From JBBSUQ01 sp964389755 (lineage in GTDB: Bacteria > Bacteroidota > Bacteroidia > Flavobacteriales_D > Crocinitomicaceae), in assembly GCA_964389755.1 (NCBI GenBank), contig CAYMEW010000012.1, forward strand, positions 1-64,000: a stretch of DNA of 64,000 bases. The letters are read 5' to 3'. Position numbers and translations under genes: made by a program. Below the pieces are notes generated by a model that had not been told where the DNA came from, searched no databases, and was given only the letters and a program-made list of their open reading frames with translations. Positions 35,531 to 43,750 of this stretch are shown in pieces. Position 1 is the stretch's first letter; every line of letters starts with the position of its first letter.

Positions 35531-36093
35531 TACTTATTGTGGACTGCGGCAGTAATAAGACGCGTTACATCGAATCAATGGTCGATGAACACATGGATTT
35601 TACGACCGTGCCCCTGCGCGAACTGACCGAAGATCACCTGCGTGATAAAAAAGGCGTGATCTTCTCCGGAGCTCCGCTGCTCATTACGGAGATCAACACC
35701 GAGCCTTACCTGGAACGTATCGAATGGGTGCGAAATCCACCGGTTCCCGTGTTGGGCATCTGTTTCGGACATCAACTCATCGGCTTACTCTTCGGCGCGT
35801 TTGGATCGCGTATGCCGGAAGACAGGCACTGGCAAAAGATCTCTGTACTTAAGTCCTGCCCGCTTTTCGACCGTATGTCCGACGAGATTGAAATGATGGA
35901 AGACCATTGCGAAACGATCTCAATTCCACCCGGTTTCGAGCTCGTGGCTGTGTCCGATGTATGCGTCAACGAGGCCATGATGCATCGCAGTAAACCGATA
36001 TACGGCGTACAGTTTCATCCGGAAGTCAGCGGAAACCAGGGCGCCTTACTCATCGGCAATTTCATCCGGAGTTGTCAGCCAGGCAGTTTTTAA
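35527..36093 (+). CDS. Stand-alone class I glutamine amidotransferase
   Basis: A 188-residue single GATase domain with an intact triad: Cys in GICFGHQL, and His-Glu in VQFHPEV. It resembles the amidotransferase domain or subunit A of GMP synthase, but no ATP-pyrophosphatase domain is attached or adjacent, so its ammonia acceptor is not evident. It overlaps the YrdC-family gene by four bases, an unusual pairing that is worth checking in relatives. Confidence 0.85.
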   Translation: MILIVDCGSNKTRYIESMVDEHMDFTTVPLRELTEDHLRDKKGVIFSGAPLLITEINTEPYLERIEWVRNPPVPVLGICFGHQLIGLLFGAFGSRMPEDRHWQKISVLKSCPLFDRMSDEIEMMEDHCETISIPPGFELVAVSDVCVNEAMMHRSKPIYGVQFHPEVSGNQGALLIGNFIRSCQPGSF

Positions 36094-36150
36094 GAACCTC
36101 GGTTTGAAAACTTGAAAGCAGCAGTTGCCCGTTCGATAACTGTAGAATCG

Positions 36151-36158
36151 TATCTTTG
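36151..36158 (+). promoter_or_regulatory. minus-7 promoter box of the SpmA/B-like gene
   Basis: TATCTTTG (exact TAnnTTTG), 6 bases before the ATG at 36165. It predicts a leaderless transcript and excludes the in-frame TTG at 36156. Confidence 0.6.
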
Positions 36159-36164
36159 AAAGGT

Positions 36165-37403
36165 ATGATACTGAACAGGGTCTGGATCGCATTATTTATT
36201 ACCGGCACGCTTACAGCGCTTGGCAAATTATTTTTCTTCGGAGATCTGTTGATCTTCAAACAAATGGTGGACGGACTTTTTGAAACCGCGGAGACCGGTT
36301 TTACCATAGCGCTCTACCTCACAGGCGCGCTTTGCCTGTGGATGGGTGTCATGAAGATCGGGGAAGACGGCGGCGCAATCAACCTGCTGGCAAAGGCCGT
36401 TTCTCCGCTTTTTCGGAAGCTTTTCCCGGAAGTTCCGGCAGATCACCCGGCAAACGGTGCTATGATCATGAATTTCAGCGCAAATATGCTCGGCCTCGAC
36501 AATGCAGCCACACCGCTCGGTTTGAAAGCCATGAAAGAATTACAGGAACTAAACCCGGACAAAGAGAAAGCATCGAACGCACAGATCATGTTCCTCGTAC
36601 TGAACACCAGCGGACTGACGATCATTCCTGTTTCTATCCTCGCCTATCGCACAGCTGCCGGCTCGGGAAATCCCACCGAAGTATTTCTCCCGATCCTATT
36701 TGCAACTTTCTTTTCATCCCTTGCCGGGCTGATCTATGTCGCTGTTCGCCAGCGGATTTCACTTTTCAATAAAACAGTGATTGCCTACCTCGGAACGCTG
36801 ACAGTCCTGATTTGCGCTTTGCTCTGGTACATTGTCAGTCACCCGGAAAACACCGAGACGATTGCGAATATCGGCGGAAACCTCCTGATTTTCCTCATCA
36901 TTATACTCTTTATTATACTCGGCATACGCAAAAAGGTCAATGTCTACGAATCTTTTGTAGAAGGCGCCAAAGGTGGTTTTGACGTAGCAATCAAAATCGT
37001 TCCCTACCTCGTAGCCATCCTGATCGCTATTTCAGTATTTCGCACCTCCGGGGCTTTCGACGTATTGCTCGACGGGATCCGCGCCTTACTCATCGGTATC
37101 GGTATGACATTTACAGAGTTTGTGGATGCCCTGCCGGTCGCCTTTATGAAACCCCTGAGTGGCGGAGGCGCACGCGGCCTCATGCTTGAAACCTTCAGTC
37201 GCTACGGTGTTGATTCGTTCGCCGGAAAACTCGCGGCAACCTTCCAGGGTAGTACCGAAACGACCTTTTATGTACTTTCCGTTTACTTCGGATCGGTCAA
37301 TATTCGAAACAGCCGTTATGCGGTAGCCGGCGGACTGATCGCGGATTTTGCGGGAATTATCGCTGCCATTGTGCTGGCTTATTTGTTTTATTCCGTAAAT
37401 TAA
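36165..37403 (+). CDS. Nucleoside-recognition (Gate) domain membrane protein, SpmA-SpmB fusion
   Basis: A 412-residue polytopic membrane protein. The N-terminal half resembles SpmA (IALYLTGALCLWMGVMKI, NFSANMLGLDNAATPLGLKAM, SNAQIMFLVLNTSG) and the C-terminal half SpmB (GAKGGFDVAIKIVPYLVAI, LSGGGARGLMLETFSRYG, GSTETTFYVLSVYFG). Such fusions are frequent in Bacteroidota, although the organisms do not sporulate; the cargo is unknown. Its start is placed at ATG 36165, just after the minus-7 box. A 4-base gap separates it from the repeat protein downstream. Confidence 0.9.
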   Translation: MILNRVWIALFITGTLTALGKLFFFGDLLIFKQMVDGLFETAETGFTIALYLTGALCLWMGVMKIGEDGGAINLLAKAVSPLFRKLFPEVPADHPANGAMIMNFSANMLGLDNAATPLGLKAMKELQELNPDKEKASNAQIMFLVLNTSGLTIIPVSILAYRTAAGSGNPTEVFLPILFATFFSSLAGLIYVAVRQRISLFNKTVIAYLGTLTVLICALLWYIVSHPENTETIANIGGNLLIFLIIILFIILGIRKKVNVYESFVEGAKGGFDVAIKIVPYLVAILIAISVFRTSGAFDVLLDGIRALLIGIGMTFTEFVDALPVAFMKPLSGGGARGLMLETFSRYGVDSFAGKLAATFQGSTETTFYVLSVYFGSVNIRNSRYAVAGGLIADFAGIIAAIVLAYLFYSVN

Positions 37404-37407
37404 AGGT

Positions 37408-37884
37408 ATGGGACTGTTTCGCAGAAAAAAGAAAACGGAGGCTTCCGATATCGAAAAGGTGGCGTTGAAACCAATCGACTATGAGCCGAAGATCATCTTG
37501 GCCTGGGCCGAAGCCGTGGGAGGCAACGAAGAGATCCTGCTTTGGCTGAAAAACAATGGTTATGAAGAACTGGTAATGGCAAGTTACGCCATCCGGCTGA
37601 AGAATGAAGCGCGAGACTGGCTTATGAAAAACGGCTACGCGCATCTGATGGCCTTTATTCATGCGGCCGAAGGAAATGAGCAGGCGCAAAACTGGCTCGA
37701 GCGCAATCAGTTCGATTTGCTCTACCACATGGCGATGGCTGTCGAAAATGACGCGGAAAGCTGGAAATGGATCGCTGAAAATGCCACACCGGACATCCAT
37801 ATACTTACCCGGGCGATCAAAAAAGTAAAGGATGCCATTGAGGAAAACCACAATGACATCCACAGTATGGGAAAAGACCTTTGA
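37408..37884 (+). CDS. Hypothetical protein with four 25-residue helical repeats
   Basis: A 158-residue cytoplasmic protein. After a basic N-terminus (FRRKKKT) four head-to-tail units of exactly 25 residues run from 31 to 130 (31-55, 56-80, 81-105, 106-130). Each has a Trp at position 16 (W46, W71, W96, W121), followed in three of four by L, then a x-x-N-G-Y or similar turn; alternating helices are likely, as in a small solenoid. I recognise no named family. It follows the SpmA/B-like gene after 4 bases and is presumably co-transcribed. Confidence 0.75.
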   Translation: MGLFRRKKKTEASDIEKVALKPIDYEPKIILAWAEAVGGNEEILLWLKNNGYEELVMASYAIRLKNEARDWLMKNGYAHLMAFIHAAEGNEQAQNWLERNQFDLLYHMAMAVENDAESWKWIAENATPDIHILTRAIKKVKDAIEENHNDIHSMGKDL

Positions 37885-37887
37885 TGT

Positions 37888-39231
37888 CTACTGGAAGATC
37901 TTCAGACAGGAATTGTCGTCGAACCGGAGAATGACCACTCCCTTGTAGTGCTCATCTACCTCCTGCCCCAGCAAATTGTAACGGTGAACGACTTTTTTAG
38001 CCTCCTGCCGGTCGTCGATCGCAACGATCTTATAATACGTTTCACTTTTTCCATCCATGTCGGTCTGGCTCAAGCGGTAGTAGTTGATCGTATTCGGAAG
38101 GAATGAATAATCCGTGTAAGCATATTCATTTAATGTAAACGAATTTCCTTCGGCATTCGGTTCGGCAATGGTAACCCAACTGATACCGTCAACAGAACGC
38201 TCGATCGTGAAAAAGTCATTTTCCTTTTCACTGGCTGTGATCCAGGACAATTCATTTCTGCGGTTCTCGTATTTCCCGATAAATTCAACGAATTCAACCG
38301 GAAGCGTAACCGGTGTACAGTTCAGGGTTGCTCCGCCGGAAAAGTTCCAGTTCAGGGTAAACGGCGTATTATCGACCGAAAAATTATCAATGAGCAGGAT
38401 GTACGTTTGTCCGGCCGTCACGTTCAGATCACTCACAAAACCATCTCCGCCAGAGCCTTCTGAGGTTTGTGATAGCCCGCTTTGCAGTCCGGTGTTTGAA
38501 TGGGTTCCGGCATACGAGCAGCGCAGCGGTGTTCCGAGGTTCCCACAACTTCCGCCCCAAAGAGCAAAATCGTAGTCGGCACTGGTCACAATCGTAAAAG
38601 CAACCGTTCCGCTCGTGACCGCCTGGAAATAATACCAGGACGACTGGTTTTCACCAAAAAGGCAGCCTTCATTTGACGAAGTGAGTTCCTGTGTTCCGTA
38701 ACCGCTTGCATTCCCACTGAACGAAGCTGTATTACAGACTTGCGTCGCACTCGGACAATCCGTCGGAGGAACCGGCGCCGATCCCTGCTTTACGCAGATC
38801 ATTCCCGACGTGGCATTGTTATTCGCATTGTTTGTTCGCATGATCGCGATATAATACGTTTGGCCAACCGTTGTGCTGATCGTTACTGTTTCATTGACGT
38901 TATTACCGTTGTCAGAACAGGCGATCGCCGTACCGCCACAGGAACTGTAAACGGCAAGTAAGGGATCCGGCCCGCCCAGGTCGTCCGTGATATGGATGGA
39001 CGTAATGGCGGATGTAGCCACGAATTTAAAAAATCCGTCGCGGTAATTCGGTCCGCAGGATGTAGCCGGTAATTCGGCTCCCCAGGTTCCGGGTAAGGAA
39101 TAATTCGTATAAGAGCAACTGGAATTGGACGTTAGCGTGGGTGCGCCCGAACACAGGTCCGACTGAGCAAAGGACGCGGCAGGCGCAGCAACCAGCAGTG
39201 CAACTGACAAAAGTTTTTTAATGGGATTCAT
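37888..39231 (-). CDS. Secreted multidomain protein with degenerate T9SS-type C-terminus
   Basis: A 447-residue exported protein with a signal peptide (about 1-24, cleavage near SFAQ). The first 200 residues hold paired cysteines and two beta-sandwich-like units with SSGG/SNGNNVNETVTI segments similar to pre-peptidase C-terminal or CUB-type domains. The C-terminus (about 300-447) has the WITASEKENDFFTIERSVDGISW fibronectin-like segment of T9SS cargos and ends YNLLGQEVDEHYKGVVILRF, a compact variant of a sorting domain. The start could also be the ATG at 39240. It overlaps the upstream gene by 14 bases. Confidence 0.8.
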   Translation of the reverse strand: MNPIKKLLSVALLVAAPAASFAQSDLCSGAPTLTSNSSCSYTNYSLPGTWGAELPATSCGPNYRDGFFKFVATSAITSIHITDDLGGPDPLLAVYSSCGGTAIACSDNGNNVNETVTISTTVGQTYYIAIMRTNNANNNATSGMICVKQGSAPVPPTDCPSATQVCNTASFSGNASGYGTQELTSSNEGCLFGENQSSWYYFQAVTSGTVAFTIVTSADYDFALWGGSCGNLGTPLRCSYAGTHSNTGLQSGLSQTSEGSGGDGFVSDLNVTAGQTYILLIDNFSVDNTPFTLNWNFSGGATLNCTPVTLPVEFVEFIGKYENRRNELSWITASEKENDFFTIERSVDGISWVTIAEPNAEGNSFTLNEYAYTDYSFLPNTINYYRLSQTDMDGKSETYYKIVAIDDRQEAKKVVHRYNLLGQEVDEHYKGVVILRFDDNSCLKIFQ

Positions 39232-39547
39232 CCGTAGCATGTATTTCGTTTTCCGTACGCTCGAAAAACACAAGTTGATAATCATAGTCACTCAGCAATT
39301 CCTGGAGGTCGCCTTGCTCCAGTTTCAGAGAAGAAACCACGGTAAAACGACCGGTTTCATCGTTGAATCCCGGTGAAAACCGTAAAGGTTCACCTTCCGG
39401 GTTGTAAGCCTTCCGAAAAATAGAGATCAGCGGTTTGGCGATCGAATAGGTTTCGACGTGTTCTACTTTAAACACATACGTGTATTCCTGTGCACGGCAA
39501 AAAAATGCAGAAAGCAGTAGGAACGTCAGAAGCGTTAAACTTTTCAT
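39218..39547 (-). CDS. Small secreted protein, unknown
   Basis: A 109-residue protein with a signal peptide (KSLTLLTFLLLSAFFC, cleavage near CRAQ), start at ATG 39547; longer upstream reading lacks coding signs. The mature part has a YTYVFKVEHVETY strand and no recognised domain. It overlaps the following secreted protein gene (14 bases), so both are probably one unit. Confidence 0.65.
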   Translation of the reverse strand: MKSLTLLTFLLLSAFFCRAQEYTYVFKVEHVETYSIAKPLISIFRKAYNPEGEPLRFSPGFNDETGRFTVVSSLKLEQGDLQELLSDYDYQLVFFERTENEIHATDESH

Positions 39548-39710
39548 AGCAGATAGAGTTCTCAGTGTTACGTTTATGTAAGGACGTAAAAATAGCGTTA
39601 AAAGTATCACGAAATGATCAAGAGACTCAAAAATTTGAACGAAATCGCATTTTTGTTTAACATTGACCGCGTCCCAAAGGGCCTTAAACGCTTAAAACCT
39701 GAACAAAAAA

Positions 39711-40265
39711 TCAGTAGTTGTAATGAACGATCACTTCCGTGGCTCCTTTGCCGTATTCCCGAAAATCGGCGTCGTAATATTCAACATGTTCGCGTTTTGA
39801 AAGAAATAATCGAATGTCTTCCTTCAGCACACCTTCCCCGACCCCGTGAATGACGACGAGTTTACGCACCTGTTTCTTACAGGCTTTGTTGAAAAAAGTA
39901 CGGAATTCATTCATCTGTTTCTGAAGGATTTGGTAGTTGCTCATAGACGCATGTGAGTCCAGGAGTTCTTCGATGTGCAGGTCGATTTCCCAGACTTCTT
40001 CCGGTTTTCGTCTTCCGGTGCGCGTTTCATGCCGAATGGTGTGCAGGTTACCAGAAAGTGTTTCATCCTCTGTCAGTTCCAGTTCGGTATCGTCGTCAAA
40101 GCCATAATCCTCTTTTTCAATACGCGCCACCTCATTTTCGCGAAAAGGCCGTTCAAACCCGGTTTCGTCTTCGATCCACAGGTTCTTTTTTTCATCGATG
40201 CGGCGAATAAGGCCACCTCCGCGTTCATATAAAAAACTGACCCGTTGTCCAACATTAAATTTCAT
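39711..40265 (-). CDS. Smr-domain protein
   Basis: A 184-residue protein. N-terminal part (about 1-50) is a small beta barrel (KFNVGQRVSFLYERGGGLIRRI); the middle is acidic; the C-terminal about 85 residues form an Smr domain with the typical DLHIEELLDS and VVIHGVGEGVLK (His-Gly loop) motifs. Smr domains are nuclease or nucleic-acid binding modules as in MutS2. Similar Bacteroidota proteins carry an additional DUF2027 region; here it is short. The start at ATG 40265 overlaps the protease gene by 11 bases. Confidence 0.85.
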   Translation of the reverse strand: MKFNVGQRVSFLYERGGGLIRRIDEKKNLWIEDETGFERPFRENEVARIEKEDYGFDDDTELELTEDETLSGNLHTIRHETRTGRRKPEEVWEIDLHIEELLDSHASMSNYQILQKQMNEFRTFFNKACKKQVRKLVVIHGVGEGVLKEDIRLFLSKREHVEYYDADFREYGKGATEVIVHYNY

Positions 40266-41196
40266 CGAAGTACCATTGAAGATCGAGGTTGAAAAAAAGC
40301 CAAACCGGCAATACGAGCGCAGCGATCCAGAGCAGGACGACAACGATCCTGAAAAAAACAGATGCATCCCGGTTGAGTGGAGCAACCAGCAGGTTATTGA
40401 CCTGGGAGGCAAGTATCGGGTCACTTTCCTCCGAACTGGCCTGGTCAATGAACATCCGCAAAGCAGGAGTATGGTTCAGAACCACTTCTTTGATCTTACT
40501 GAATTCCCGATTTGTCAGGCGTTTGTAAGGCTTTACAAAATTAACTTCGTTCTCCGAGAGATCACGGTGCATCTGGTGGCTCTTTTGCAGTGACCGCACG
40601 CGGAAACCGAGCAGGAAACCGAATACAATGGTGATCCAGGAATCGAAATACCAACCCAGACCGATCATCAGCAAGGATGATATGAAGGAAAGTATTAGCT
40701 GGAACAGTTCCTGGTTGCCGCGAATCAGTAGTTTTAACAGTTGCGAACCGTCCAGCGGGTCGAGCGGGATCAGGTTAAGCATGTTGATAAATAAAAACAG
40801 GAGGCCGAGGGAAACAAGTTCGGAAAGCTGCCAGGCCGTACCCGCGAACAACAAAGCCGTTCCGATCAATATCCCGGGAAACGGACCGGCCATAATCACC
40901 ATAAAACTTTGCTTCTGGCGGTATTTTTCCTTTTTGCCATGTACAAATGCTCCCATGAACGGCACAAACAGCATGCGCACATTGCGGTAACCGAAAAATT
41001 TCATCAATAAAAAATGCCCCAGTTCGTGTATGAGCAACACCACGATCAGGAACAGCACAAAATTGAGCGAGCCTTCAAAAAACAGGACAAAAGCAAGTAC
41101 AAAAAGTGTAATTGAAAAGATCGTGATCGAAAGACCACCTTTCGGTTTTTGCTCTGCCAGTTCAGGCTTCGGTGGATAAAAATCAAATTCTTCCAT
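40255..41196 (-). CDS. Site-2 protease family (M50) membrane metalloprotease
   Basis: A 313-residue protein with five or six hydrophobic helices. Zinc ligands: HELGH (His57, Glu58, His61) and NLIPLDPLDG (Asp146/Asp149). There is no PDZ domain, so it is the short type; role in regulated intramembrane proteolysis is inferred from family. It is translated with the Smr gene. TATCTTTA at 41220-41213 is the likely minus-7 box. Confidence 0.9.
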   Translation of the reverse strand: MEEFDFYPPKPELAEQKPKGGLSITIFSITLFVLAFVLFFEGSLNFVLFLIVVLLIHELGHFLLMKFFGYRNVRMLFVPFMGAFVHGKKEKYRQKQSFMVIMAGPFPGILIGTALLFAGTAWQLSELVSLGLLFLFINMLNLIPLDPLDGSQLLKLLIRGNQELFQLILSFISSLLMIGLGWYFDSWITIVFGFLLGFRVRSLQKSHQMHRDLSENEVNFVKPYKRLTNREFSKIKEVVLNHTPALRMFIDQASSEESDPILASQVNNLLVAPLNRDASVFFRIVVVLLWIAALVLPVWLFFNLDLQWYFDEI

Positions 41197-41285
41197 AAAA
41201 AACAGTCAGAACTAAAGATACGAAAATTTATCCAAACAAAAACGATTCCGTTTGTCGGAAAGTGCAAAAGTTAACAGTTGTAAGC

Positions 41286-42257
41286 TTATTTTTTTGAGAA
41301 AGACGCGAAGTCCTTTGCGAAGTAGGTCAGAATTCCGTCGGCTCCGGCCCTGCGCATGCTCAGCAACAACTCTCCGACCGCCAGTTCGTAGTTCAGCCAT
41401 CCTTTTTCGGCAGCCGCGTATACCATGGCGCATTCTCCGCTGACATTGTAAGCCGTAACCGGAATCGTAAAATGCTCTTTTAAAATGTGGATAATATCCA
41501 GGTAAGCCAGCGCGGGTTTCACCATCAGCATATCCGCTCCTTCGGCAAAATCGAGTTCGGCCTCGAGCAATGCTTCCCGTTTGTTGGCCGGATTCATCTG
41601 GTAAGTCTTCTTATCCCCGTGTTTGGGAGCGCTGTTGAGTGCATCCCGAAACGGACCGTAAAAAGCGCTTGCGTATTTGGCGGTATAAGACATAATACTC
41701 ACCTCGGTATGCCCTTTTTCATCGAGAGCTTCGCGGATAAATCCCACGCGCCCGTCCATCATGTCCGACGGTCCGATAATATCAACACCTGCCTGGGCTT
41801 GTGCAACGGCCATTTTAGCGAGGATCGGAAGTGTTTCATCGTTTAGGATACGTCCGTTTTCTACCAGTCCGTCGTGCCCGTCCGAAGAATACGGATCCAT
41901 GGCCACATCACTCATCAGGACGGCTTCCGGGAAGCGTTCTTTCACCGCGCGGATCGCATCGAGGTAAAAATTGTCAGAAGCCCATGCATACGACGCCGTT
42001 TTATCTTTTAGGGCTTCGTCCACCGCCGGGAAAAGGTCGAAGGTGTGAATGCCCAGTTCCATGCATTCACCGATTTCTTTGAGCAGCAGATCCTGCGACC
42101 ACCGGAAATTATTCGGCAGGGAAGAAACGGCTTCTTTTCGCCCCGTTCCGTCCACCAGGAAAAGCGGATAAATAAGGTTTTCGGTACCGAGTTTTGTCTC
42201 TTCTACCATGGCGCGGATTGCGGCTGATTTTCGGTTGCGACGGGGACGTATATACAT
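41286..42257 (-). CDS. hemB: Delta-aminolevulinic acid dehydratase HemB
   Basis: Condenses two delta-aminolevulinate molecules to porphobilinogen. The 323-residue protein has the metal-binding segment near DVAMDPYSSDGHDG, the two Schiff-base lysines in SYTAKYASAFYGPF and MVKPALAYLD, and RRAGADGILTYFAKD at the C-terminus. Length is typical. The Asp/Ser content of the metal loop in place of Cys suggests a Mg-dependent rather than Zn-dependent enzyme. Monocistronic with its own promoter. Confidence 0.97.
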   Translation of the reverse strand: MYIRPRRNRKSAAIRAMVEETKLGTENLIYPLFLVDGTGRKEAVSSLPNNFRWSQDLLLKEIGECMELGIHTFDLFPAVDEALKDKTASYAWASDNFYLDAIRAVKERFPEAVLMSDVAMDPYSSDGHDGLVENGRILNDETLPILAKMAVAQAQAGVDIIGPSDMMDGRVGFIREALDEKGHTEVSIMSYTAKYASAFYGPFRDALNSAPKHGDKKTYQMNPANKREALLEAELDFAEGADMLMVKPALAYLDIIHILKEHFTIPVTAYNVSGECAMVYAAAEKGWLNYELAVGELLLSMRRAGADGILTYFAKDFASFSKK

Positions 42258-42273
42258 GAATTTCGTTTTCCCG

Positions 42274-42281
42274 CAAAATTA
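42274..42281 (-). promoter_or_regulatory. minus-7 promoter box of hemB
   Basis: Minus-strand TAATTTTG (TAnnTTTG), 16 bases before the ATG, with a TTG about 21 bases upstream (42305-42303). Confidence 0.6.
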
Positions 42282-42382
42282 ACAATTCTCCCCTTTTTCG
42301 AACAAAACGGGCTTAATTGTGAGGAACAATTTAAAAATTACTATTTTAGCCTCGATAAGATCATTATTTAAGACCAAAGCAC

Positions 42383-43273
42383 ATGAAAATTAACTTTATC
42401 CGAGTATCCTATCTGGTTGCTTTTCTGTTGATCATGCCTTCCTGTACCGAAGAAAAAGAAGAAAAAAAACCGGAGGTCGAAGAAGAAATTCTGGACGCAA
42501 ACAGTTCGCTGAACACCAATTTTAACGGAAAAGTATTCAGTATACCCTCACCGCTTCAAACCGCTTTGCTCATCAAGAACCTCAAAGTACCATTTAACGA
42601 GTCTCTTCCCAACAGTACCGAAAACGTTGATAAATACACCACGGAATACGAACAGGCGCTCAACCTCGGTATCTATGGAACGGACCTGGGTTATGTTTCT
42701 TTGTACGAACAAAACAGTGCATCCCTGAAATACCTGGCTACCGTTGAAAAACTGACGAATAAACTTGGCCTTGAGGGAGCTTTCGACCGGGACTTTATGA
42801 CGCGGTTCGAGAACAACGCAACAACGGAAGATTCCATGCTCCGCATCGTTTCGGAAGCGTTTCGCAAGGCAGATGATTTCCTGAAGTCTTCCAACCGCAA
42901 ACCGACTTCCGCACTGATTCTTACCGGTGGCTGGATCGAATCCCTCTATTTTGCCTGTGAACTCAACCGTACCAAACAAAGTGATGCGATCGTGGAACGC
43001 ATCGGTGAACAGCAACAAACGCTCAACAGCATCATCGAGATCCTCCGGGAATTTAACAACAACGGAAGCAATGATGAACTGATCGCCGACATGGAAGACC
43101 TGCAGTTTTACTTCAACGATATTTCGGTAGACTATGAATTCGTGGAACCGAAAACGGACAGTGATAAAAAGCTCACAACCCTCAATCACAAGATCAGTAT
43201 TCACATTGATACCAACACGTTAAACCAGATTACTTTAAAGATCAATTCAATTCGCGATAAAATAACCGGATAA
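42383..43273 (+). CDS. Lipoprotein of unknown function
   Basis: A 296-residue lipoprotein: signal peptide ending MPSC (Cys21) then TEEKEEKKPEVEEE, an acidic/charged stretch resembling the surface-export signal. The mature part is helical, with repeated amphipathic segments (ALNLGIYGTDLGYVSLYEQ, RKADDFLKSS) and no known catalytic motif. It opens a tight cluster with a secreted protein (12-base gap) and a TerB-ABC transporter, which suggests a shared envelope role. Confidence 0.8.
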   Translation: MKINFIRVSYLVAFLLIMPSCTEEKEEKKPEVEEEILDANSSLNTNFNGKVFSIPSPLQTALLIKNLKVPFNESLPNSTENVDKYTTEYEQALNLGIYGTDLGYVSLYEQNSASLKYLATVEKLTNKLGLEGAFDRDFMTRFENNATTEDSMLRIVSEAFRKADDFLKSSNRKPTSALILTGGWIESLYFACELNRTKQSDAIVERIGEQQQTLNSIIEILREFNNNGSNDELIADMEDLQFYFNDISVDYEFVEPKTDSDKKLTTLNHKISIHIDTNTLNQITLKINSIRDKITG

Positions 43274-43285
43274 AAAACTAAACAA

Positions 43286-43720
43286 ATGAAACGACTCATT
43301 CTACTTTTCTTTTTGGCTTCGGGAGCCTTCATTACGCCGGCTGTGGCGCAGGACTGCGAAGGATTGGTCAGCGTATGCGAAGGATACCTCAACGGAACAT
43401 CGGCACCGGGAAATTTTGTGTCGGACGGACAGGTCTATACGGCTTTCCTGGATCGCGAAAAATCCGAATTCAAGACGACCTTTTACGGTGGTTCGACGTA
43501 TCGCATCGTTGCGACTGCCGGTAAAGAAGATGATTTCGTGATCTTCACGGTGCGTGACATGCAGGGAAACATCATTTTCACAAACCGCGACCACAAAAAC
43601 TCGACTTACTGGGATTTCAAAGTGAACAAAACCATTCCGGTGACGATCGAGACTGAATTAGACATGGATAAAAAAGTGACGGGCTGTACAGTCATGCTGA
43701 TTGGCTTTAAGAAGTTCTGA
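43286..43720 (+). CDS. Small secreted protein of unknown function
   Basis: A 144-residue exported protein: signal peptide (residues 1-21, cleavage near AVAQ). Two cysteines follow the cleavage site (DCEGLVSVC), a beta-rich core with GGSTYRIVATAGKEDDF and a C-terminal ETELDMDKKVTGC strand. Family unknown, looks like a beta-sandwich. Between the lipoprotein and transporter genes, with gaps of 12 and 30 bases. Confidence 0.75.
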   Translation: MKRLILLFFLASGAFITPAVAQDCEGLVSVCEGYLNGTSAPGNFVSDGQVYTAFLDREKSEFKTTFYGGSTYRIVATAGKEDDFVIFTVRDMQGNIIFTNRDHKNSTYWDFKVNKTIPVTIETELDMDKKVTGCTVMLIGFKKF

Positions 43721-43750
43721 CGCACGCACAATCCTCCATAACCGCTATTT

